A DNA stretch of 64,000 bases from Apostichopus japonicus (GCF_037975245.1 NC_092582.1:22840577-22904576), one strand, 5' to 3'. Shown: positions 42,213 through 54,352, numbered from the stretch's first letter. Notes: a model not told the origin generated them from the sequence alone. Made by a program: numbers and translations.

Positions 42213-44989
42213 TACCACATTCCTTGTTAGGCTACACGAACAGTGAAATCTAAAAAAGTGGTACATTTTCACTATGTAAACTGCAGTTTTTCAATTCCAA
42301 TATCGCCATTTTGAGTATTATTTTTCCCAAGAATTGAACTGCAGCTAACACGCATGCAGCATATCAGGGCAGTACACAAATGAACATAGGCATGAGAAGC
42401 AGACGACCAGGTTTGTTGTTACTTTGCAACACAAGGATCCTCAGTGCCAACAACGTGAATGAACAAGTCTTTATCATCCAAGGACTACTGACTTGACATG
42501 ATGATGATAATCCATATATGCATGATTGAATCAAAAATAAAAACACAAAAACAGAAGCAAGAAACACAGGCAGAAATATATTATTTGCTAAAATTTTTAA
42601 TACCTGTTTTGTTTGCAATGTATCGTCTCCTTGTGAGAAATCAATTTTTGTCTCGAATTTACATAAGAAAAGAAAAATCTATACTAGACCTCAATGATAC
42701 CATCCGTGTATATTCAATTACGTCATAACATTTCATAACAAAAAATTACTGCTCATGAAACCTGAGTGAAGACCTCTCCTCTCAGTGGTTACTTGCCTTG
42801 ACAGTATATGCAGAACAAGCTTTCAAATAGTTTAGATATTCTAGTATATTCTATACATATATGTATTGCAGATTGTTATATTAGGGAACTGCTACGTAGG
42901 AACTAAGTCTTTCAAAAATTCTTCCAAATCATCTTTAGGTGAAAGATTATAAACACAAAAATTGTCAAGAAGATCATTCTAAGCGACCTAATTCCTCAAA
43001 AGGAACCAGTTTACTCCCTATAGATCATATCAGTCAGAATTGGCTAACACATGAAGCCTGCCACCAGATTGGACATCCCATTTCTACCAGTGAGAAAATA
43101 TTGTGACAATTTCTGTAGATGATCAATGATGATATTGGTTGAACTGTGGTGAAAATCGATATACTGAATCCAGCTTACTGCCTGTATTATTTAATGGTCA
43201 GAAGGAAATCACCTTTTTAAAGGTTCTTTGCAGATAACCTTTGACCTCTTGGTTAGCTGAAATCAGCAATGACATCTTACAGCTAGCTCTGTTAAGTACA
43301 GTGATGTGGTATGGCCAGATGGAAATACTACTGAAAGTTTGGTTTTGGTTTGTATACTACTGATAAGTAGATGTTTGTAAGTACAGTTAAGTGTGAATTT
43401 CATATGCATGTTATTTACTATACAACTTGACTGTATAGGATACCTGCCTAGATATAACAAGTAACCATTAATGACTGAGGTCACACAGGTCTTTTAAATT
43501 GACCAAAGGCAATTAAAAACATTATGAGGTGTGGTGGTGGGGGACTGAATTAGAGGTGGCAACACAACAATTTAACGAAAGACACCAACAATTTAAGGAG
43601 GGCAAACAAATTGTGTCCTGCTAATTGTGATTTTTTTCTGCCTTTTTTACACATATAATGGCAAAGAATTATTAGCACAGCAGTCTGCACATGAATGGTG
43701 TGTCCATTATCTGTCCTTGGGTAAATATGTATAGCCCCACCATGACAGACACCAGCTCGACCAATCAGCGCAAAGTTTCATTAGCATTTCACCTTACTGT
43801 GTTGATCAATGCAAGCATTTTACTCTTCATGTCCACCTGTGTATGACCTGCGTCAGTAAGGATAATTTTTGTGATTTCCCCAGCAGCCATTATTCACAGT
43901 ACTGCCCTTCAATGAAGTATCTGGTACATCTGATAAGCATTGACTCTACCTCCATCAAACCTCACTCCAACCCTCCCCACCCCGCCCCACCATGATCCTC
44001 CCCTCTCCTCAGAATTTGTTTCATGATTGTGTCATTTTAATGACCCGTATAACATTGCCTTGTATTTATTTTTCTTGTAAAATGAAGACCAAAAAAAAAA
44101 AACAGACATTAGACTGTTTCTAAAATCTAAACCCAGCAAGTTTAATAGTTGAGTAGTAAATGAGAAGATGCACAGAGCAGCATGGTCTCTTAATGTATGT
44201 CAGTGCTTGGAACTGAACAAATGATAATTAAAGACTAGTTAGCACACAGACCATCTATTGTCATGCAAAGATCAACTCTTATATTCAGCTAAAGAGATCC
44301 CACTAATTACTCTAATGAGCCGAGATGAAATGCATCAAAGTTTAAAAAAAATAAAAAATGGACAAAAATATGAATTTAAAAGTGAGTTGCCGGGGAGACA
44401 AACAATTTGGTTTTTCTCATGAAAGACATCTCTTGAGGCAAAACAAAATTCAAGCAATTGGAAAAAGGAAGTTGGTGGTGGATGAGGAGAAAAATTCTAA
44501 AGATTTAATTACAGGAAAGTCTGTACTCAACAAGCTATGGATGGTATCAAGGGTAGGACAGTTGTATGGCTTCACGAATCAGAAACTTAATGTGAAAATG
44601 ATGCTTTTTTTTTTATTAATTCGTATTCACGGTACCAAACCATCCCAAACTGTTATTGCAGTGTTTTCCAATCTTTGATACCTTTCAAAGAAGCTACTTT
44701 TTTTCTAAATCTAGCATGCAACTTCAGCATGCGACCAGTGTACAGAGCTGTCCGTTGTAGCAAGTTACAGCATGTGGTACCTGTTATCATGATTGTCACA
44801 AGTAAACTGTAGCGTAACGAGTGATTATCGACTGAAGAATATGTCACTAAACTCGATATTAAGTATATCACAACTTAGACAACACCTAATATCTCTCTCT
44901 GTTCTCAATACATTGTTTTTTTTTGTCAAACTATGTTACAAAACCTTTCCTATAAAAAAAAACAGTGCTATATGGAGTGACTATTTGTT
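42213..44989. other. Intergenic region and ARPC5 3' flank
   Basis: AT-rich. An AATAAA on the minus strand at 44622-44627 could serve ARPC5 but is ~365 bases from its stop. The 106-codon plus frame at 44358-44678 has no recognisable homology. Confidence 0.5.
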
Positions 44990-45052
44990 TCAGATAGACA
45001 TTCTGTCCGTTAGCACACGAAGAATTGAACCGACACCTCCAACAGCATAAGC
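44990..45052 (-). CDS. ARPC5: ARPC5 terminal exon
   Basis: Acceptor CCTTTCGCAG. It encodes [20 protein letters not shown] and TGA, matching human [20 protein letters not shown]. Confidence 0.93.
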   Translation of the reverse strand, partial: AYAVGGVGSILRVLTDRMSI

Positions 45053-48000
45053 CTGCGAAAGGAAAACAAAATCAAAGATGATAAGAAAGAATAAAGAGGT
45101 TGATTTATATCACACATTTATCTCATCAATTATGCATTAAATTATTTCAAAAGTTTGTCAACATTTTTTTTGGTCTTCAAGGTCATCACTGTTGCCCTTA
45201 AATATGCTAGAAAAGTCATATTTAATGGTCACCCAATCCTCAAACTTAAACAAGCAAGTGGTACACTACACATGATAATTATCAGTTTGTATCTTTTACT
45301 ACTCCTCAATGGCCGAGAATAATTCCGGGGATCGCAACCTCGAGACAAGTGGTTTTGAAAATTTGATGCAATTTTTTACTGCGCTGAAATTTGGGAGCAA
45401 ATGATGACTTTTAAGTAGTCCCATTTGAGACATGAATAATCATTTCCTACAGCCAGATAAATCAAATATAAATACATTTGGGTATTTTTTTTTATATTCA
45501 TATCTTCTTTCTATTGTCATTTTTCAAATATTTCAGGAATACTAAATTGCTGATTAAGCTATATCCTGTGCTGTAAAATATAATGTTTACGCTGCAATGA
45601 ATGTGGAACTTCAAAAATATGACACGAATCGGAAGAACGAAAAACCAATAAATGAACCGAAAAACGGATTAACCAATGAACAAAATGCATGGACGGGTTG
45701 AACCGTCAAACTAAGTAAGTAATGAGTATTTGCTATCCACCACAACAGAAAATTGTTCTTTTTTCAAATAAATTGGCTTGTACTGTTCTTTGATAAAGTT
45801 ACCTTTTCATGCCAGGTTAAAAGTATTCCGCAAGTATTATCCTGTGGTGTTTCAAATCCTTTGTAAATAAATTTCATTAATGTGTCCACTTCATCCTTAC
45901 TCAGAGACTGAACGCCCTTCTCAACTTCGCTGGCTTTGAAGGAGGACATGGCTCGTAATGCCAACTCAGTGACCTGTTGATGCAATCAAATCTTTAAAAT
46001 GTCAGGACATTGATGTAAAAATTCATACTTTCTGCTGGGAACTGATTGAATAAGTTGAATGTTTACATTAGTTGAAGATGGAACACGCCACTATGGTAAC
46101 TTACATCATGCTACTAAACTACTAAACTAGTTACATTTCCTTTATAACAGGACATAATTGTGTGCTTGTAGCCTTGTATTGCATGGTGTGGTATTGGGGA
46201 GGGGGCACATTAAGTATAGAGGGTAGAAATTAAACAGAGGACTATCTCATAATTTCCCAGGCAAACTACTGTATGGATCACAGCCTGTGAATATCTACTT
46301 CCCTTGCTGACTCTTGTCATTACTTATACAGTTTGTAACAAAACTTAGTGTACCCCCATCCTGAATAAGAAACGTCTAATGTCGGTAATCTGACCTAGTT
46401 TCAATTGAGGTGTTAGAGAAGTGTTAGACACCACCATCGATCCCAGAAAATACACACACAACTTGCTACTGTCGGTAATTAGACACTAGTGTACAGTCAG
46501 TAATACAGCTGCGGTCAATACCCAAGGCACAGTGTACAAATAATACAGCGATGGACAACTCAGGTCCAGCTAAAGATAACAAGGTATCACGTTTCATTAC
46601 TGTCTGCATTTTGTAGCGAAACAAACAAAATGCAAGCAACAGAAAGTTAACTTTTTCAGATGGCTGCACACGGTTTGGGGCGAGTCTTCAGTGCCTTTAA
46701 ATGATGACACAACAGGTATTTATGTATGTACAAAAAACTGGCCTGTTCTTTCAAAATGGCCAAATTCTAAAATCTCACTCGAACATTTAATTACTAAAAG
46801 TATATACTATAACTGTTGATATCACCCTTTTTCTTTTGTTATTTCTGAACATTGTTCTTTATTCCATTACCCTTTGAAAGATCTCTACCTCTCTTGTTTT
46901 CCTCCAAACCTTCCCGCCCAACCCCCCTCCCCCCTTCCCTTGGTATTTGGCTAATATTGTGGAAATTAACCCAGACTCACATCACTGTTTTAGTTGCTTG
47001 TTCAGGATAGTACTGATTCCACTATCTTAAATAAAACCAAAAGGCAAATTAATTACTTACTTTAACAGCTTTCTGTTTACTGGCTGGTGGGTTAGCAAGA
47101 ATTAGTTTCAAAGCTTCAATATTCTTTTTTGTGAAGCTTCTGTCAAGGTTTCATAATAATCATTAAAACAAAAATAGTGCAAGAAAGAAGTACAAAGGGG
47201 AAAAAATAATATCATTATAGGGAACTTACATGGTATCACTGGTTTGAAAGCTCATTGCGATCTTACTCATGTGAAGACATACTAAGACCCCACTAATAGA
47301 AATATAAATACTTAGGTGACCACAATTTTTCTAGGACACCACTCATATTGACATCATGGGTTGGAAACAACGCTGCATGTTTAAAACGAGGGGTTGTAAC
47401 TTTGGGAGCCTTAAGCTCAGAATAGTGGTGGTTCTGTGTTTCACTGGGCAACTGCCCCATTTTACTAGAATTACCTCATTGAGGAAAAAAGTATTTTGTC
47501 CAAGGCAAATATTAGAAGAAATTTAGAGAAAAACCAATGCCAAAATGCCAGGTGGTAACTTACAGTTTCATTGTTCATTTATGTTTGTTGTTCAATAACT
47601 GCTTATGTTCAAACTAACAGTAACACCATGTAAAGAATGCCAAACAGGTTAACTTGAAATTATTCTGGGCCTTTCTACAAGTACAAGTTTGGGGATATTC
47701 CCATGGGCTAGGCGAACTTTCTTTATTATCAACATGCATACTGTCAATATTGAAGGCATTTAATTTGTTGAATTCTTACGGAATATTTTACTGTAGACAA
47801 AATCATGGGCTCACATGGACCACCGAACAGTTCAAACTTATGACTCAATTTCTGACTATGAGTAAGCCTAACGTTAGGCTTAGGCTAATGCTGCACACAA
47901 TCACAATGTTAGGAAAGGATATGAGTTGATCAAGTTAGCCACCTCCCCTTCGTCTGGACCGCCTTGTGTTTCTTCAACAACGTCGTCTTGAAAATTATTT

Positions 48001-48059
48001 TCGTCAAATTCGTCTACATTTACTTTCCTAAACTTGCTTTCGCCCGTATTTTTTGCCAT
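44990..48059 (-). CDS. ARPC5: ARPC5, Arp2/3 complex 16-kDa subunit (complete, four exons)
   Basis: Encodes the smallest Arp2/3 subunit, which tethers ARPC4/ARPC1/Arp2 in the actin-branching complex. Minus-strand exons: 47923-48059, 47061-47130, 45803-45973, 44990-45052, giving 146 residues (human 151). Exon 1 starts [20 protein letters not shown] and carries GGPDEGEV. Exon 2 gives [20 protein letters not shown]. Exon 3 gives [20 protein letters not shown] and [11 protein letters not shown]. Exon 4 gives [20 protein letters not shown] and stop. The first intron (47131-47922) has AT-AC termini and U12-type signals; introns 2 and 3 are GT-AG. With the AT-AC splice the EGEV...NPP region aligns with human without gaps. 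Divergent from RPL35 163 bases away. Confidence 0.93.
45803..45973 (-). CDS. ARPC5: ARPC5 exon 3
   Basis: Acceptor CATCAACAG, donor GTAACT, 57 codons. It encodes the family core: [20 protein letters not shown] and [15 protein letters not shown], then ILLTWHEK. It is two residues shorter than human at the N-terminal side of this exon. Confidence 0.93.
46368..46700 (-). mobile_element. Truncated inverted copy of the TTAA-flanked MITE
   Basis: Reverse complement of 24021-24387 over most of its length, ending CGAGTCTTCAGTGCCTTTAA. The opposite terminus is missing just outside AAACGTCTAATG. It lies in ARPC5 intron 2. The spurious 67-codon minus frame within it is not a gene. Confidence 0.75.
47061..47130 (-). 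CDS. ARPC5: ARPC5 exon 2
   Basis: Follows CTTCAC (AC acceptor) and ends at GTAAGT. It encodes [20 protein letters not shown] and AVK, aligning with human [24 protein letters not shown]. Confidence 0.88.
47131..47922 (-). other. U12-type AT-AC intron of ARPC5
   Basis: Read on the minus strand, the intron starts ATATCCTTT (47922 downward), identical to the U12 AT-AC donor consensus. It ends CTTCAC (AC at 47132-47131). A branch-point-like CCTTGAC lies at 47148-47142 with its A 12 bases before the intron end, the spacing preferred by minor introns. No GT-AG alternative that I tested keeps both frame and homology. Confidence 0.82.
47923..48059 (-). CDS. ARPC5: ARPC5 exon 1
   Basis: 45 codons plus two bases from ATG (48057-48059). 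It encodes [14 protein letters not shown] and an acidic [13 protein letters not shown], matching the human N-terminus. It ends ...AACTC, directly followed by ATATCCTTT, the U12-type donor consensus. Confidence 0.9.
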
Positions 48060-48222
48060 GTTTTCTTCTGTCAAAGGTAGAGAAATATCAGTTTATTAAC
48101 TTCGTAACAGGTAGGCCAGTCTTCCTAGAAGTATAAAGTGCACTTCCTTATTCGAAGTTGCAAAGCAAAGTTTCCCGTCGAGCGCCATCTCTCTATCTTT
48201 TGGCCGTCTTCTCATAATCAAA
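48060..48222. promoter_or_regulatory. Shared ARPC5-RPL35 divergent promoter region
   Basis: Only 163 bases separate the two start codons, so 5' UTRs and promoters of both genes must fit here. A pyrimidine-rich run at 48188-48201 (TCTCTCTATCTTTT), 22 bases before the RPL35 ATG, is a candidate 5' TOP start as expected for a ribosomal protein mRNA. No TATA box is evident. Confidence 0.6.
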
Positions 48223-48225
48223 ATG
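48223..48225 (+). CDS. RPL35: RPL35 exon 1 (initiator codon only)
   Basis: AAAATG followed at once by GTAGGC. Exon 2 enters in phase 0 with ThrArgLeuLysAla, which corresponds to human AlaLysIleLysAla, so the Met must come from here or from an equivalent upstream exon. Confidence 0.75.
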
Positions 48226-50520
48226 GTAGGCATAACATTGACGTTCGATTTCAATCCTTCTTAATCGTATTTAATTCCGAAAACCATGTGCCTAAAAAGC
48301 GTTTTAATAATGCCTAATTACCATTCGTTTATTTAAGGTTCATTTTGTTATATATTTGGTTGTATTAGAATGAAAAATGAGTTACGATTTGAAATCGCAA
48401 TACATCACTCGCTGTCCATGTCAGCTAGTATTATTGTGTGTAAGCTAGTTCGGAAATACTAGCCTATACTTCAACTAAGTCACATAGGCTCTTCGTCTTC
48501 GTCTTCGATACGGTGACACATCCGCAAAAAGGGACAATATCTCACCACACACACGTCAAGAGAGTAATTAATTAGATCTGACCCGAGTACTGATATAAGT
48601 GACAGGATTCACAGAACCACTGGAACTACTAATGAGGTCTGAAGGCAGACTATTCCAATCCCTAATTGTATTTGGAAAAAAACTATACTTATAGCAATTG
48701 GTACTGGCATACAGCTGGCAGAAATGCATATCATGCATGTTCCGACTCCTACGCAGAGGCTTTCTTAGGCAGTCAATAGGGATCTGAGCCTGACCATAGA
48801 TGCCCTTAGGCGTACCAAATTCAGACGGTCCTTGTTTTACAAAGTTAAAAATAGCCCCCCCCCCCCTCAAATGGAAATAGGCAGCATTTATGTTTTCGTG
48901 GCTCCCATTTCCCATGTCATTAAGGGAAATTCTATTCTACACTAGGCCTAGGAAACCTAGGCCAAGGCTACAACAATACAAGTTTACAACTAAGTTTGGC
49001 TAGCACTAAGTAGTAAGTAACAGGTCTAGTAGTATTACTAGTTTCATGTGTGTGCTTATTTTCCAGTGTCGAAGGGTTATATGAGAAAGCCAGGGGTATG
49101 CTAGTCTTCCAGAGTGGCATTTCTCACAAAATGTTCAGTTCTGAAAAAATGAAAGTAAACCTAGCACAACACATTTACCAGTTCACATGTCGGCTATAGG
49201 CTAGGGCCTAGTCTATGCTGCCAGTGGGACGACTGGGCATGTGCCTGCAAAGTGATCCTTGGATCTAGTTCGGATTATTGTTAATGATACATAGGATATT
49301 GTCATTTCATACAAATGCAAAACATAAGCTATATATCTAGGATGTGCTATTGCAAATTATTATAAAAGAACTGCTGCCAGATATTTTGAAGCCATCGTTT
49401 CGTTGCATTTCAGACTCGCCTGAAGGCTCATGAGTTGCGAGGGAAGAAGAAGGAGGAGTTGGAGGATCAGCTCACACAGCTGAAACAGGAACTGGCACAA
49501 CTTCGTGTTGCCAAGGTAACTGGTGGCCAGGCATCCAAGCTCTCTAAGATGTAAGTTGTTTTTCCAATTTTTACCTTGATGTTAGATAGGCCTAGATTAA
49601 GTTAGGTAGAGGTAGGGTATGGAGAATCTTATTGTACACAAATTCACACTAATCTATAAATTAGTATCAGTATATTAATGATTAAATTAAATTATTGCCT
49701 GCTTTATCTTCATCCTTGGATGCAAAGCATATATGCAACTTGAATTGACATTGTTCGGTTGTTTCATGCCTAGATCTACACACACTCTGTGCACAACTTT
49801 GCAATAGCATGATTTATAACAGTGGTGTGTGAGTCAGCATGTTTCCTCTGATTATGGCAATTTTCAAAACAGCTCTTCCGATTAATTTTTTGAAATTTTT
49901 GGTTTTGAAGACCCTGCATTGTTTCCTCTTAATTAAGAAACACCTAGCTTGCCATATTTTGTGTATATCGATACCTTGTGTATTTCGGGTGTGAAGAAAC
50001 TTCCCAAAAAGGTCCCATGCATACGAAACAGGAAATACCGATTTAAGGTTCAAGAATTATAAAACGTTATTAATAAATAGTTTAAAAAAAAATTGAGTGT
50101 TTTAGCATTTTTGTCTTTAGTTGTGTTTTCTATGTCTTGTTTTCATGTCTCTCTATATTTGTATGTAGATATATTTGTCTGCCTGAAGTAAATTTTGTAT
50201 GTGGTTTAACTTCTTGTTTCTGTGTACAGTGGACTCAAGATTTACCGTCTGAATTCCTTAAATTTCTATTCCTTTCACCCTTCCACAGACGTGTGATCCG
50301 TAAGAGTATTGCCAGGGTGTACACCGTCATGAACCAGAACCGGAAAATGAATCTGAGGAAGTTCTACAAGGACCATAAATACAAGCCTAAAGATCTCCGG
50401 CCCAAAAAGACCAGATGTTGGCGCCGTCAGCTCACCAAGAAAGAGCTCAACATGAAGACACGCAAAGAGACGAGAAGGTTGGCCAGATTTCCACCAAGGA
50501 AATATGCTGTCAGGGCATAA
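48223..50520 (+). CDS. RPL35: RPL35, large ribosomal subunit protein uL29 (complete, three exons)
   Basis: Encodes eukaryotic uL29, which sits at the exit tunnel of the 60S subunit. Exons: 48223-48225 (ATG only), 49414-49550, 50289-50520. The protein is 123 residues, the same as human. Visible: [77 protein letters not shown], and a C-terminus [11 protein letters not shown] ending in TAA. The first coding exon carries only the initiator Met, a common layout in ribosomal protein genes. Intron 1 contains a minus-strand LINE remnant. Divergent from ARPC5. Confidence 0.96.
48566..48915 (-). mobile_element. 5'-truncated LINE remnant (C-terminal end of reverse-transcriptase ORF)
   Basis: A minus-strand frame of 115 codons in RPL35 intron 1 ends with the signature found at the C-terminus of CR1/Jockey-like ORF2 proteins: [14 protein letters not shown] and then [20 protein letters not shown]. 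The reverse-transcriptase core is absent, as expected for 5' truncation. The frame is intact, so the copy may be fairly young. The exact clade cannot be given. Confidence 0.75.
49414..49550 (+). CDS. RPL35: RPL35 exon 2
   Basis: Acceptor GTTGCATTTCAG, donor GTAAGT. It encodes [20 protein letters not shown] and [16 protein letters not shown], diagnostic for uL29. Confidence 0.96.
50289..50520 (+). CDS. RPL35: RPL35 exon 3
   Basis: Acceptor TCACCCTTCCACAG. It encodes [20 protein letters not shown] and [19 protein letters not shown], ending KYAVRA and TAA. Confidence 0.96.
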
Positions 50521-52567
50521 ACACAAACTCTTGATGAGCTAGAATTATCATGTACTTTCTTCATGATGTGATTGCTTTTCATTTGCTCTTTGTGAAATGG
50601 ATGGAAAAGAGAAAGTAAACATGAAAATTGTTTAGAAAAGAGAAAAGAAAATGAAAAACAATTTTTTGTCCTTATTTCAGTTTAAAGTTGAGTTTAAGTA
50701 ACTTTCCTGCTAGCACATTTTGTCTTGTTTTTTTTTTTATGGTTGTTCCTCTGTGGTGAACAGAACATCTTCCTGGATATGAAGTGAACATATATAATCA
50801 CTTAGACAACCAATGCAGCTATTTATGAAGTAAGGTATAATGGCAAACTGACTATTTAGCCCAGCACCATCACTATGGCAGCAAATCATCTTATACAGCC
50901 AGATTGTTTGGTCAGTGGAATGTTTTGTTCTATCAATTGCTGTAAAGACTTGCACAGTTCATGCACCTTCCCACACCCCTCTCTCACTCCCTTTCCCCTC
51001 TCTTACTCATACCTAGCCCTACATGTGCCCCTGCTCTTCCATCACACAGACTAGCTGGATAAGTAGGAGTACATATTGGTATCTTCACATTGTATTGTAC
51101 CTTCAGAACCTATGTAGGGAAACGAGATTGTAAATAACAACTGCCATTACTTCTGGAAAGTTGTGAAGTAAGGGGTACAATATCTCTATTAATCCTGCCA
51201 TTCTGGTCTAGTTGGATCAATATTGCCCCTTCAGGAGAGAGTTGGGGGGGGGGGGGGGATGTGGGCATTGGGAGCAGTAGCTGCAGGGAGAAGAAGAGGG
51301 ACCTACAGAGAAGGTAGGGCTGGGGAGCGGTTGCTTGTATCTTACCCAGCCCCTGTGATATATGCTATTGATCAGTTATCCCACCATGTACACTGCTTGC
51401 ACGACCTATAAGACTTTATTCAGCTAATATTCCGCATCATGTTCATATCACCGAAGTACCATGAATAGCACAAATTCCCCCCCTCGAATACTAAATAGAA
51501 GAGCCGTCTTTTGTGTACAGTACGGCTCTGGTACAATTCAGCTGTGGTAGATGTCGCTAGACGTAAATAGGATTCAGTCACGTTGATTGTGTGTGTTACA
51601 ATCTTGCATGGAGCTTGGTTGGTCTATTTGAGTTGAAAACAGAAGAAGCTTTTATGATACATGTCATCAGACTTTTTATCCCATCCGATATCTGGTAAAA
51701 TTTTCGATTAAATTTCTTTGGACGCGATTTAACTGTAACGTTTTCTATCTTTCATTAAGAAACCACACAGAGATAACTGATGCATAAGGATGTCCCGTAG
51801 GCAAGCCACATGGACGTATTTTGCGAAATAGGCCTAAGTTTAGGTCTAACGTTAGGCTCCTAGTTAGTATTTCAAACCTTAACGTACCCCAGCTGTGTTC
51901 CACAACATTTATTCTTTATTTATAAAAGCTATGTGACATAGGTCTGGAACGCATGTGTTCACAATGCAGTCAAAGAACGGTTGTTTTCAAGTCGTGTTAC
52001 AAAATGTCTATAGGCTAGATACGGTACATAAAACCATCTAGCCAAATGCATAGCCAAAGTTAGGCTAGGAGTATGACAGACTGTATTTTGTGTAAAGGAT
52101 ACTTGCTCACTTGGTTTTCTTGGTCAAAGTATTACAAGAGTCCTACAGGTTGGGATGTTTAATTTATTCTCCTAGGTTTGAAAATAGCAGAACAGTTAAA
52201 AAGAAGCCTTTCTATGCTCATGAATAAAGATTTATTTATCAAACAAACCAATTTATACTCCTAGTCTGCAGTTCACAGAAATCTACTTAAAACTACAAAA
52301 AAAAAAGTGCTACACCTAGTGTATGCCTGCATGATTCTTGCAAAGTTACAGATTCTATAAAACTGTAAAGCCTACTTTAATTCCTTGAGGTATAAATGTT
52401 GGCCTTAATTAGGTTTTACTTTGAAAACTAATGTTTGACATGGAAGCAAATCCCCCGACCCCCACCATCCCTCCCTCTCCCCCAAATCAAATTATTGTGC
52501 TACATATTCATACTGACCAAAAGTTTTCCTTTCGAAAAGAGTACCTGTGCACATGTGAAGTCAAGAA
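50521..52567. other. RPL35 3' flank and MED22 upstream region
   Basis: No gene or known repeat recognised. Contains a poly-G run at 51243-51259 and the presumed MED22 5' UTR. Confidence 0.5.
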
Positions 52568-52702
52568 ATGGCTCAATCGCAGCAACAACAAAGGGCATTA
52601 CCCCAGAGCAAGGAAACACTTTTGAAGAACTACCAGAGAAGACTCAAACAGGATACTCGATGCATGTTAGACAACTTCCTGGAGATACTTAAAATAGCAA
52701 AG
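52568..52702 (+). CDS. MED22: MED22 exon 1
   Basis: 45 codons from [23 protein letters not shown] matches human [16 protein letters not shown] with a slightly longer Gln run. Donor GTTGGG is weak but fits the phase. Confidence 0.93.
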
Positions 52703-54352
52703 GTTGGGATTTAATATTCAATTTTGAAGTACTCATGTCTTTTCCTTCTTTTAAAAAAGGAGGAATTATGATATCATATAAGTATTGCTTTAACACAGAA
52801 ATTTCAAAATTTGTCTATATACATAGTAAAAACATTATTTAAAGAAGAATGAGAAATTTCTAAAACTTAGTTATTTTTACAGCTCAATTGCCATGACAAC
52901 ACCACAAAATCTAATGTTGCCAGATGCATTCATCAAAGTGTTTTCATATATTAAAATGTTGTTTTTTCCAAGGGTATACAAAATTCTTTTAGGATGTAGT
53001 ATTGACCTAATGGTACAGAAAATTGATTGCACAGGTCTGTAAAACATCAAGTAATCTTGAATTTTTCCAGTTGCTTCCAATAGATTGGTTTGTAACTTCG
53101 TACACATATTTACACATACATTTATAATTGTATATATATATTTTCTGTATTGAATTCTGTTGCTAAGGTCAATCCAGATGGAAAGATACTAACCAGACAA
53201 CTGCAAGCAGAAGAAGATCAGTATGAAATGAATGTGAGGGCAGCAAACATTGTAAGTACCAACATTCAGATGTGTTAAAACCCAATACCATTCACTACAC
53301 ACAGTCCATAATCTTCTTTCCAAAAATATCTTTGCCACAAACTTCGGTCCTAAGTTTCCTTCAAAATGACATCCTCGCAGCAATTGAAGGATTACACACA
53401 AGGAAAGTGAAATACCACTTTCCATGTAAGAACTGCTTTAACACATCACACAGAGACCCTACAAACACATCACACAGAGACCCTACAAACACATCACACA
53501 GAGACCCTATTAACACATCAAACAGAGACCCTATAAACCATGATGCCTTCAGACTTGGTGATTCCGTACCATGGTTTACGTGAGAACATTCTAATTATCA
53601 AACATGCACACAAGATGATTGTACTCGATAAGCTGTTATTGAAATATTGCACCATGTTATGTGCAACAAGAGATTTCTGGACTGTGACCTCTATTTGACC
53701 TCTCATGTTGACAAAACCACCCCATGAGGGTTCTGATACCAAACAAGGGTGGATCCACACACCACATATGAAGTTCATCCAAGCTTCATTAATGTTGTAA
53801 CAAGATTTTTAGATGTTTCCCTCTGTTGACCTCAATGAAAATTGGCTGGCCTCCACAGAAAACAATAGGGTTCTTGTACTTAATAAGATGTATTTACTTA
53901 CAAAATTTGAATTTCATCTGTTATGTATTTGTGGTGTTAACAAGCCAATGTGTCACATACACCTATATATATATATATATATATACCCATACATGCTATT
54001 ACCATCATCTAGATTCATTTTCCTTTGCCAAAAATCTATAAAAACCAGATGAGAGAGCTATGCAATGAATGACCAACGTTAAATACCTTGTTTTGATATT
54101 TCCTTTCACTTTATATCATTTATCTTCCGAAAGGTTCGGGCCGGCGAATCCCTACAGAAGCTTGTATCGGACATTAAGCAGTTCCTAATCCTCAACGATT
54201 TTCCAGCTGCAAACGAATACATCGACGATAGGACAAGGTTCCTGCAGTCGCATCAGAAAGAGGTCGACAACCGGCTTGCAAACCTTCGCGACGAAGTCTC
54301 CGTCGACCTCTACGAAATAGAAGAGGAATATTATGCGTCCAAATATAAATGA
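52568..54352 (+). CDS. MED22: MED22, Mediator head module subunit (complete, three exons)
   Basis: Encodes Mediator subunit 22 (SURF5), part of the head module that contacts RNA polymerase II. Exons: 52568-52702, 53168-53251, 54134-54352, all joined in phase 0, giving 145 residues. Visible: [72 protein letters not shown] and [18 protein letters not shown] with TGA. The start is AAGAAATGG, a good initiation context. The length matches the short human isoform, without the variable C-terminal extension. It lies downstream of RPL35, same strand, and converges on XPR1. Confidence 0.96.
53168..53251 (+). CDS. MED22: MED22 exon 2
   Basis: Acceptor TTGCTAAG, donor GTAAGT, 28 codons. It encodes [20 protein letters not shown] and Ile. 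Confidence 0.93.
53435..53535 (+). repeat. 24-bp tandem repeat in MED22 intron 2
   Basis: ACACATCACACAGAGACCCT followed by ACAA, four copies, the last ones diverged. Confidence 0.9.
54134..54352 (+). CDS. MED22: MED22 exon 3
   Basis: Acceptor ATCTTCCGAAAG. It encodes [20 protein letters not shown] through [20 protein letters not shown] and stop TGA at 54350-54352. Confidence 0.95.
   Translation, partial: VRAGESLQKLVSDIKQFLILNDFPAANEYIDDRTRFLQSHQKEVDNRLANLRDEVSVDLYEIEEEYYASKYK

Noticed and set aside
44358-44678. 106-codon plus-strand frame with basic composition.
   Set aside because: AT-rich Lys/Asn-biased composition and no recognisable motif; lies downstream of ARPC5 on the opposite strand.
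47225-47275. Possible small extra ARPC5 exon with a GT donor (GTAAGT at about 47230).
   Set aside because: Poor acceptor, and it would insert residues that break the gapless match to ARPC5; the AT-AC intron explains everything.
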